The notes under the pieces were generated by a model. The model was not told where the DNA came from. It saw only the letters and a program-made list of their open reading frames with translations, and did no database searches. A stretch of 35,182 bases of DNA from assembly GCA_947591155.1 (NCBI GenBank), contig CANQDA010000036.1:1-35182 (forward strand), written 5' to 3'. Origin of the DNA: an uncultured Lachnospiraceae bacterium (lineage in GTDB: Bacteria; Bacillota; Clostridia; Lachnospirales; Lachnospiraceae). Shown here one piece after another: positions 24,964 through 31,546 of this stretch. Positions within the stretch are counted from its first letter, which is position 1, and every line of letters starts with the position of its first letter. A program made the position numbers and the translations under genes.

Positions 24964-25158
24964 CCTGGTATTCTCATGTATTCTATATCTCATGATCGTA
25001 TCTCTGGCGGAAATATCTGCCTGTGCTGTCATGTTCCTGTACCTGCAAGGACAGACGCGCTCCGAAAAAAGCTTTGTGCGGAGGCGCGCTGTGTATCACA
25101 GCCTGCAAAGCGGACTGTGAAATTTGTGCGATGCACACAAAACAAGGAGGAGAGGAAC

Positions 25159-26127
25159 ATGAAAAACAAAGCAATGAAACTGATGACCTGCGGTGTGTGC
25201 GCGGCGGTGCTGGCGATGAGCGCGATGGCCGTGCAGGCGGAGGAGACCGAGCTTACCGCGGCGGAGACGGAGCTTGAGACAGAGGTCTACACGGGCGACG
25301 CTTCCAACGAGAACGTGAGGAACCAGGACGACATCGGTGAGAAGGAGCTGTTGGTGATCAGCTTCGGCACCAGCTTCAACGACAACCGCCAGGCGACGAT
25401 CGGCGCGATCGAGGCTGCGATGGAGGAAGCGTTCCCGGATTTCAGCGTGAGAAGAGGCTTCACGAGCAACATCATCATCGACCATGTAATGAGCCGTGAC
25501 AATGTGAAGATCGACGACGTGGGAGAGGCTCTGGACCGCGCGGTGGACAACGGCGTGAAGACGCTTGTCGTACAGCCGACGCATCTGATGAACGGTTTTG
25601 AGTACACGGATCTGTCCGATGAGCTCGCGGAGTACGCGGACGCATTCGATCAGATCGTGCTCGGCGAGCCGCTGCTGACGAGCGACGAGGACTTTGAAAC
25701 AGTAGCTGACGCGATCGTCGCGGCGACGGCGGACTATGACGACGGCGAGACCGCGATCGTGTTCATGGGACACGGCACCGAGGCGGAGTCCAATCAGGTC
25801 TATGCGAAGATGCAGGATGTGCTCACGGCGGGCGGCCATGAGAATTACTTCGTCGGCACGGTGGAGGCGACTCCGTCTCTGGACGACGTTGTGGCCGCGG
25901 TCGGCGAGAAGGAATACAAGAAGGTCGTGCTTGAGCCGCTCATGGTAGTGGCCGGCGACCATGCGAATAACGACATGGCCGGCGACGAGGAAGGCGCCTG
26001 GAAGAAGACGTTTGAGGACGCAGGATACGAGGTTGAGTGCCTGTTGACGGGTCTCGGCTCCATGGAGCCGATCCAGGATCTGTACGTGGCACACGCACAG
26101 GCCGCGATCGACTCGCTCGCAGAATAA
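25159..26127 (+). CDS. cbiK: Exported CbiK-type sirohydrochlorin cobaltochelatase
   Basis: This 322-residue protein has a signal peptide (about residues 1-27, ending AVQA before EE) and an acidic linker (about 28-60). A class II chelatase domain of about 260 residues follows, beginning LLVISFGTSF. Metal-site residues expected for CbiK are visible: His in QPTHLMNGFEY, His in FMGHGTEAESNQ and His in VVAGDHANNDM. Cytoplasmic CbiK inserts Co(II) into sirohydrochlorin. A secreted form is known from Desulfovibrio (CbiK-P), where it has been linked to metal or haem handling. AAGGAGGAGAGG (25144-25155) fixes ATG 25159. Being outside the cell and grouped with an importer, it is unlikely to serve the pathway directly; a role in corrinoid/tetrapyrrole or cobalt capture is inferred. 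Confidence 0.9.
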   Translation: MKNKAMKLMTCGVCAAVLAMSAMAVQAEETELTAAETELETEVYTGDASNENVRNQDDIGEKELLVISFGTSFNDNRQATIGAIEAAMEEAFPDFSVRRGFTSNIIIDHVMSRDNVKIDDVGEALDRAVDNGVKTLVVQPTHLMNGFEYTDLSDELAEYADAFDQIVLGEPLLTSDEDFETVADAIVAATADYDDGETAIVFMGHGTEAESNQVYAKMQDVLTAGGHENYFVGTVEATPSLDDVVAAVGEKEYKKVVLEPLMVVAGDHANNDMAGDEEGAWKKTFEDAGYEVECLLTGLGSMEPIQDLYVAHAQAAIDSLAE

Positions 26128-26168
26128 CGAAATACCGGCTTTCGCCCGCGCGGCGGAGGCAGCAGAAC

Positions 26169-26200
26169 CCGGCGGCCGCTTTTGCGGCAGGCCGGGTTTC
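26169..26200 (+). terminator. GC-rich hairpin after exported cbiK
   Basis: AACCCGGC...CCGC pairs with GCGG...GCCGGGTT around TTTT and is followed by only a short TTT, so termination may be partial. This could lower expression of the genes behind cbiK relative to cbiK. Confidence 0.5.
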
Positions 26201-26225
26201 ATATGCAGGAAAATGAATCTCGAGA

Positions 26226-26268
26226 ACATTCAAGGACTTTAAGAACATTCAAGGACATTCAAGGACAT
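26226..26268 (+). repeat. ACATTCAAGG short tandem repeats
   Basis: ACATTCAAGG occurs at 26226-26235, 26245-26254 and 26255-26264, followed by a fourth partial ACAT. It lies in the 250-base gap between cbiK and the next gene. Confidence 0.8.
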
Positions 26269-26377
26269 ATAAAACTCTGCGCTCTGTGTCAATGAGTACG
26301 AAAAGAAATCGATCAGAGGAATGCAACATGGTGTGGAACGCAGATGCAGCAGATAATAAGACAGGGAGAAGCGGAAT

Positions 26378-27304
26378 ATGAGAAAATTATACAGACTGAC
26401 AGCGGCGGCGATCGCGGCGACATTGATCGGAAGCATGAGTCTGGTGACGATGGCTGAGGACGAGACAGAAATGACCACGCAGGCAACAACAGCGGCGGAA
26501 CAGGCGGCGGAACAGAGCACGGAGGCGGGAGTAGCCACGGCGGCGGAGATGGTGACGCCGGAGGAGGTCGTGGAGGACTGGATGGTCCCGATCACGGCCG
26601 ATGAGCTGAACGACGGCGTATATGAGATCGAGGTGGCGAGTAGCTCCTCGATGTTCAAGATCGACAAGTGCGAGCTCACTGTGGCAAACGGCGAGATGAG
26701 CGCAGTGATGACGATGAACGGGACCGGCTATCTCTATCTGTTCATGGGAACGGGCGAGGAAGCCGTGAAGGCGTCGAAGGACGACTATATTCCGTTCGTG
26801 GAGAATGAGGACGGACAACACACCTACGAGGTGCCGGTGGAGGCGCTCGACGCGGGAATCGACTGCGCGGCGTTCAGCAAGCGCAAGGAGCAGTGGTACG
26901 ATCGGACGCTCGTATTCCTGGCTTCCTCTCTGCCGGAGAACGCGCGTAAGGAGCAGGAGATGACGACGGTTGAGGATCTGGCTCTGGCGGACGGGACGTA
27001 TCTGGTCGACGTGGCGCTCGAGGGCGGTTCCGGGAAGACGACGGTGACATCCCCGGCGAAGCTGACCGTGGAGAACGGCGAGGCGACGGCGGAGATCATC
27101 TTCTCGAGTCCGTACTATGATTACGTTCTGGTGGGCGAGGAGAAGCTCGAGCCGGTGAACGAGGAAGGCGACTCCACATTCCTGATTCCCGTGAAGGGCT
27201 TTGACTACCAGATGGCGATCACAGCGGACACGATCGCGATGAGCACGCCGCACGAGATCGACTATCATCTGTGCTTCGATTCGACGACGATCGCGGAGGA
27301 GTGA
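26378..27304 (+). CDS. Exported protein with a duplicated beta-rich domain, possibly NEAT-like
   Basis: I do not recognise a characterised function. The 308-residue product has a signal peptide (about 1-26), a Thr/Ala/Glu-rich linker (about 27-65) and two related domains. The first (about 73-190) contains LNDGVYEIEV, CELTVANGEMSAVM and TYEVPVEALD; the second (about 205-305) contains LADGTYLVDVAL, AKLTVENGEATAEI and TFLIPVKGFD. The shared order (DGxY-V, A/E-LTV-NGE, YxY-G-E, F-I/V-PV) resembles small ligand-binding beta-sandwiches such as NEAT haem-binding domains, though the canonical NEAT tyrosine motif was not established. The second domain has an STPHEIDY stretch I associate with uncharacterised proteins beside iron-complex-type transporters. 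No lipobox or LPxTG is seen. GGGAG precedes the ATG. Probably an extracellular ligand-binding partner of the importer. Confidence 0.7.
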   Translation: MRKLYRLTAAAIAATLIGSMSLVTMAEDETEMTTQATTAAEQAAEQSTEAGVATAAEMVTPEEVVEDWMVPITADELNDGVYEIEVASSSSMFKIDKCELTVANGEMSAVMTMNGTGYLYLFMGTGEEAVKASKDDYIPFVENEDGQHTYEVPVEALDAGIDCAAFSKRKEQWYDRTLVFLASSLPENARKEQEMTTVEDLALADGTYLVDVALEGGSGKTTVTSPAKLTVENGEATAEIIFSSPYYDYVLVGEEKLEPVNEEGDSTFLIPVKGFDYQMAITADTIAMSTPHEIDYHLCFDSTTIAEE

Positions 27305-27312
27305 GCGCGCGA

Positions 27313-28434
27313 ATGAAAAAGACAATGTTTTTACTGCTGCTCCTGCTGACGCTTCTTCCGCACGCCGACGTCTCGGCGCAGGGCGCGGAGGAGCTTCCGG
27401 GACTGACCTACGACCACAGCATGGAATTGTCCTACGCCGAGCGCTTTTCGGCGGATTACTATGAAGACGGGTATATTCTGATCACGATCGAGGACGGGGG
27501 CCGCTATCTGGTCGTGCCGGAGGGCGGAAAAGCGCCGGAAAGCCTGGAGGCGGATATCACGGTGCTGCAGAAGCCTCTGGATAGGATCTATCTGGTGGCG
27601 ACCTCGGCGATGGACTATTTCGCGGCGCTGGATGGCATAGACAGCCTGCGTCTCTCCGGGACACAGGAGGACGGCTGGTATATTCCGGAGGCAAAAGAGG
27701 CGATGGAGGCCGGTGATCTGCTGTACGCGGGTAAATACAGCGCTCCGGACTATGAGCTGATCGTATCGGAGGGCTGCGATCTGGCGATCGAATCGACGAT
27801 GATCTATCACACGCCGGAGGTGCAGGAGATGCTCGAGGATTTCGACATTCCGGTGCTGGTGGAGCGTTCCAGCTATGAGCCGCACCCGCTCGGAAGGGCG
27901 GAGTGGATGAAGCTGTATGCGGCACTGCTCGGGAAGGAAGAGCAGGCACAGCAGTCGTTTGCGGAGCAGACAGAGAAGCTGGCCGACGTGCTGGACGGAG
28001 AGAAGAGCGGAAAGACGGTGGCGTTTTTCTATATCAGCTCCAACGGTTACGTGAATGTGCGCAAGACGAACGATTACGTATCGAAGATGATCGAGCTCGC
28101 CGGGGGCGAGTATGTCTTTCAGGATCTCGGGGACGAGGAGAACGCGCTCTCCACAGTCAACATGCAGATGGAGGACTTCTACGCCGGGGCGAAGGACGCG
28201 GATGTGCTGATCTACAACAGTACGATCGACGGACAGATCGAAAACCTGGACGAGCTGTTTGAAAAGAGCGCGCTGCTTGAGGATTTCCGGGCAGTGAAGG
28301 AGGGCAATGTGTGGTGTACCACGCAGAACCTGTTCCAGAAGACGACGGGGCTTGCGGACATGATCGTTGACATTCACGCGATTTTGAATGGAGGAGAGCC
28401 GGAGGATATGACCTATCTGTATCCGCTCGAGTAA
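27313..28434 (+). CDS. btuF: Substrate-binding protein of a cobalamin/iron-complex-type ABC importer, without a lipobox
   Basis: This 373-residue protein belongs to the PF01497-type (TroA-like fold) binding proteins. A signal peptide (about 1-23, LPHADVSA before QG) is followed by an N-lobe, a long central helix around residues 190-225 (WMKLYAALLGKEEQAQQSF) and a C-lobe with AGGEYVFQDLG and ADVLIYNSTIDG. The start is ATG 27313 with GGAGGAGTG (27296-27304) upstream; the stop of the previous gene (27302-27304) falls within that site. Gram-positive members usually have a lipobox cysteine, but none is present here, so anchoring is unclear. The corrinoid substrate is inferred from the riboswitch; siderophore or haem binding is the alternative, so the gene symbol is tentative. 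Confidence 0.82.
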   Translation: MKKTMFLLLLLLTLLPHADVSAQGAEELPGLTYDHSMELSYAERFSADYYEDGYILITIEDGGRYLVVPEGGKAPESLEADITVLQKPLDRIYLVATSAMDYFAALDGIDSLRLSGTQEDGWYIPEAKEAMEAGDLLYAGKYSAPDYELIVSEGCDLAIESTMIYHTPEVQEMLEDFDIPVLVERSSYEPHPLGRAEWMKLYAALLGKEEQAQQSFAEQTEKLADVLDGEKSGKTVAFFYISSNGYVNVRKTNDYVSKMIELAGGEYVFQDLGDEENALSTVNMQMEDFYAGAKDADVLIYNSTIDGQIENLDELFEKSALLEDFRAVKEGNVWCTTQNLFQKTTGLADMIVDIHAILNGGEPEDMTYLYPLE

Positions 28435-28553
28435 GATTCCGGATCCGTTACTTTCTGTTTTTTGATTCAGGGTGCAGATGCCGGTGAATTGCAATGGATA
28501 TAAGCCGAAAATTTTGAAAATGACTTATGGATTTGAGTGCAGGGGGAATCAGG

Positions 28554-29657
28554 ATGAAGCAGCAATCGCCGCAGACATCACAGAAGCCGCAGGCATCACG
28601 GTCGCGGCAGGAGCCGCAGACAGCGCAGAACCGAGATGGCTTAAGCGGGGGAAGGGCTCTGCGCTACGGCCTTTCTTTTGCCCTCCTCTCTGTACTGCTT
28701 TTGCTCCTCTTCATCTGGAACATCAACTCCGGCAGCGTGGATCTCTCGGTGCGGGAAATCCTAGAGATTCTGCTGTGGCACAGGGGAGACGAGACTGCCG
28801 TCAACATCATCTGGCAGATTCGTCTTCCGCGCATCCTTGCGGCCATGATCCTGGGCGGCGCGCTGTCGGTGTCCGGCTTTCTGCTGCAGACCTTCTTTCA
28901 CAACCCGATCGCGGGGCCGTTTGTGCTCGGGATCTCTTCGGGCGCGAAGCTCGTGGTGGCGCTGTCGATGATCTTTCTGCTTGGACGGGGGATCACGGCG
29001 AGCTCGACCGTGATGGTGCTCGCCGCTTTTTTCGGCTCGATGATCTCGATGGGCTTTGTGCTGGCTGTGTCGCGGAAGGTACGGCAGATGTCGATGCTTG
29101 TGATCTGCGGGGTGATGATCAGCTACATCTGTTCGGCGGTGACCGATTTTGTCGTGACCTTCGCCGACGATTCGAATATCGTCAATCTTCACAACTGGTC
29201 GCTCGGCAGCTTTTCCGGCACGACCTGGAGCAATGTCGCGGTGATGACGGTGATCGTGTTTTCGGCGACGCTTCTGACATTTCTGCTCTCCAAGCCGATT
29301 GGGGCGTATCAGCTGGGAGAGGACTACGCGAGGAATCTGGGCGTGAACGTCCGGGCGTTCCGCGTCTGCCTGATCCTGCTCTCCAGCGTGCTCTCGGCCT
29401 GTGTGACAGCCTTCGCGGGACCGGTTTCCTTTGTCGGGATCGCGGTTCCGCATCTTGTCAAAAATATCTGGAAGACTTCAAAACCGATCCTGGTCGTCCC
29501 GGCCTGTTTTCTGGGAGGTGCCGTGTTCTGTCTGTTCTGCGACCTGATCGCGCGCACGGTGTTCGCGCCGACGGAGCTGAGCATCAGCTCGGTGACGGCG
29601 ATCTTCGGCGCACCGGTGGTGATCTTTATTATGATAAGGCGGCGGAGGATGGCGTGA
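28554..29657 (+). CDS. btuC: FecCD/BtuC-type ABC importer permease
   Basis: This 367-residue permease has about ten hydrophobic helices. Diagnostic family stretches are RLPRILAAMILGGALSVSG followed by LLQTFFHNPIAGPFVLGIS, and the cytoplasmic coupling region near LGVNVRAFR and FAGPVSFVGIAVPHLVK. The first ~40 residues are an unusual Gln/Ser/Pro/Arg-rich tail before the first helix. ATG 28554 is chosen because AGGGGGAATCAGG lies immediately upstream. The stop overlaps the ATPase start by one base (TGATG). It should form the BtuC2 channel for the binding protein upstream. Confidence 0.92.
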   Translation: MKQQSPQTSQKPQASRSRQEPQTAQNRDGLSGGRALRYGLSFALLSVLLLLLFIWNINSGSVDLSVREILEILLWHRGDETAVNIIWQIRLPRILAAMILGGALSVSGFLLQTFFHNPIAGPFVLGISSGAKLVVALSMIFLLGRGITASSTVMVLAAFFGSMISMGFVLAVSRKVRQMSMLVICGVMISYICSAVTDFVVTFADDSNIVNLHNWSLGSFSGTTWSNVAVMTVIVFSATLLTFLLSKPIGAYQLGEDYARNLGVNVRAFRVCLILLSSVLSACVTAFAGPVSFVGIAVPHLVKNIWKTSKPILVVPACFLGGAVFCLFCDLIARTVFAPTELSISSVTAIFGAPVVIFIMIRRRRMA

Positions 29658-30763
29658 TGGCGAAAGAATTCTTTTTTTATACGGAGGAGATGACGGTCGG
29701 CTACGACGGGAAGCCTCTGATCCGGGATATCCGGATCGAACTCGACCGGGGCGAGATCCTCACGCTGATCGGGCCGAACGGAGCCGGGAAGTCGACGATC
29801 TTAAAGAGCATCACGAGGCAGCTGAAGCTACTCGGCGGCTGCGTGTGGTTGGACGGACAGCAGATGCGACAGATGGCAGGCAAGGAGATCGCAAGGCGGC
29901 AGGCGGTGGTACTGACGGAGCGCATACGGCCGGAGCTGATGAGTTGCGAGGATGTGGTGGCGACCGGGCGCTATCCTTACACTGGAAACCTGGGGATCTT
30001 AAGCGCAGCGGATCACGCGAAGGTGCGCGCAGCGATGGAGACAGTACACGCCGCAGATCTTGCGAAACGCGATTTCAACGCGGTCAGCGACGGGCAGAGG
30101 CAGAGGATCCTGTTGGCGCGGGCGATCTGCCAGGAGCCGGAGCTGATCGTGCTGGACGAGCCGACCTCATTTCTCGATGTGAAGCACAAACTGGAATTTC
30201 TGGAGATCCTGAAGCAGATGGTCCGGGAAAGGAACGTGGCGGTAATCATGTCCCTGCACGAGCTGGATCTGGCGCAGAAGATCTCCGACCAGCTGCTCTG
30301 TGTGAAGGGCGAGCACATCGAGCGTCACGGGACGCCGGAAGAGATTTTCACGTCGGATTACATCTGCGATCTCTACGACATCTCAGCCGGGTCATACAAC
30401 GCGGCGTTCGGCTGTGTGGAGCTGCCCCCCGCGCAAGGAAAGCCGGAAGTGTTTGTGATCGCCGGGGGCGGGAGCGGGATCCCGGTCTATCGAAGGCTGC
30501 AGCGGGAAGGAATTCCGTTTATCACGGGCGTCCTGCAGGAAAACGACATCGATTATCCGGTTGCCTGTGATCTGGCGGCCGAGGTCGTCAAAGAGCGGGC
30601 GTTTGAACCGATCGGGAAGGAAGCCTATGCGCTGGCTCTTGTGAAGATGAGACAGTGCCGCGAGGTACTCTGTCCCTTGCAGACATTCGGGGCGATGAAC
30701 CGCCGCAACGAGGAGCTGCTGCAGGAAGCCGGGAGGCTGGGATTGCAAAGAACGGCAGGGTGA
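29657..30763 (+). CDS. btuD: BtuD-like ABC importer ATPase with an extra C-terminal domain
   Basis: This 368-residue protein contains an ABC ATPase in residues 1-240: Walker A GPNGAGKST (about 38-46), signature VSDGQRQR in place of LSGGQ (a variant I associate with this transporter group in Clostridia), Walker B LIVLDEPTS and H-loop SLHELD. Residues about 255-368 form an additional domain, starting VFVIAGGGSGIPVYRRL and containing GVLQENDIDYPVA, which looks like a Rossmann-type nucleotide-binding fold. Similar extensions occur, from memory, on some archaeal BtuD proteins, which would favour a corrinoid substrate. ATG 29657 overlaps the btuC stop. A longer open frame from 28472 reads through the btuC region out of frame and is not a gene. 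Confidence 0.88.
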   Translation: MAKEFFFYTEEMTVGYDGKPLIRDIRIELDRGEILTLIGPNGAGKSTILKSITRQLKLLGGCVWLDGQQMRQMAGKEIARRQAVVLTERIRPELMSCEDVVATGRYPYTGNLGILSAADHAKVRAAMETVHAADLAKRDFNAVSDGQRQRILLARAICQEPELIVLDEPTSFLDVKHKLEFLEILKQMVRERNVAVIMSLHELDLAQKISDQLLCVKGEHIERHGTPEEIFTSDYICDLYDISAGSYNAAFGCVELPPAQGKPEVFVIAGGGSGIPVYRRLQREGIPFITGVLQENDIDYPVACDLAAEVVKERAFEPIGKEAYALALVKMRQCREVLCPLQTFGAMNRRNEELLQEAGRLGLQRTAG

Positions 30764-30785
30764 CAAGATAAATTGCCGGTCCGTG

Positions 30786-30815
30786 TTGACATTTTTTCCC
30801 ATTTATGGATAAAAT
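30786..30815 (+). promoter_or_regulatory. Promoter of the PIN/NYN-like gene
   Basis: -35 TTGACA (30786-30791) and -10 TAAAAT (30810-30815) have an 18-base spacer, 47 bases ahead of the ATG. Confidence 0.7.
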
Positions 30816-30862
30816 AGGATGAAAGTGCAGTTGCAAAAGATGAGAAAAAGGATGGGAGAAAA

Positions 30863-31492
30863 ATGGAGACGTATTACCTGATAGATTATGAGAATGTCGG
30901 GGGCGACGGGCTTGCCGGCTGTGACAAGCTGAAAAAGACCGATCATATCATTATTTTTTTCACCCAGAACGCGAACAAGATCGATATGCGAGAGATCGCT
31001 AACCACGGAGAAGCCGAGCTTCGGATGATCGAAGTCCCTGCCGGGAAGCAGTCTGCGGATATCCATATCGGTTCTTATCTGGGGTATCTTGCCGGTGTGA
31101 ACAAAGGACAGGGATGCAGCGTCGTGATCGTCAGCAAGGATAAGGATTTTGACAATGTGGCAAAATTCTGGGCAGCCGCCACGCAGATCAAGGCGTCGCG
31201 GATCAAGCAGATCAAGGCGTCCGCGAAGGCCGCCGCGGAGAAACAGCAGGCAAGCCAGAAAAAGCCGGAGGTCAAGGTGAACGGCGAGCAGAAGACGAAG
31301 CTCAACCAGGACGTGATGCAGGCTGCCAGAAGCGCGGGCTTTGAGGCGGACATCGCCAATTATGTGGCGTCGACCGTCGTGAAAAACATCGGCGAGAAGA
31401 ACGGAAAGCAGCAGATCTACCGTGCGATCATATCGAAGTACGGTCAGAACAAGGGACTGAATATCTACAACCATATCAAGAAACTTATATGA
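30863..31492 (+). CDS. PIN/NYN-like domain protein, putative ribonuclease
   Basis: This 209-residue soluble protein starts with YYLIDYENVGGDG, the D-x-E-N motif of NYN/PIN-like nucleases. It continues with KQSADIHIGSYLGYLAG and VVIVSKDKDFDNVAKFW, which supply the further acidic residues of a metal-dependent nuclease site. A basic, Ala/Lys/Gln-rich linker (about residues 112-145) leads to a helical C-terminal domain of about 65 residues that might bind nucleic acid. RNA cleavage is inferred from the fold; the target is unknown. GGGAG lies upstream of the ATG. It has its own promoter and is not obviously part of the import unit. Confidence 0.7.
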   Translation: METYYLIDYENVGGDGLAGCDKLKKTDHIIIFFTQNANKIDMREIANHGEAELRMIEVPAGKQSADIHIGSYLGYLAGVNKGQGCSVVIVSKDKDFDNVAKFWAAATQIKASRIKQIKASAKAAAEKQQASQKKPEVKVNGEQKTKLNQDVMQAARSAGFEADIANYVASTVVKNIGEKNGKQQIYRAIISKYGQNKGLNIYNHIKKLI

Positions 31493-31546
31493 TCGGCGTT
31501 ATAATTACATTAAAGAGCAGGTCTCTATCAGAAAGTGAGGTACTTT

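Noticed and set aside
24857..25120. 87-codon open frame in the riboswitch 2 leader with a hydrophobic stretch
   Set aside because: It overlaps the terminator hairpin and lacks a ribosome binding site; the leader explains the sequence better.
24976..25158. In-frame upstream extension of the exported CbiK gene
   Set aside because: It covers the riboswitch leader, would bury the signal peptide, and the strong AAGGAGGAGAGG site directs ATG 25159.
28472..29656. Long open frame that runs into the BtuD-like ATPase, suggesting a 763-residue fusion
   Set aside because: This part is read out of frame with the clear permease gene at 28554-29657, has no family similarity and the ATPase has its own ATG overlapping the permease stop.
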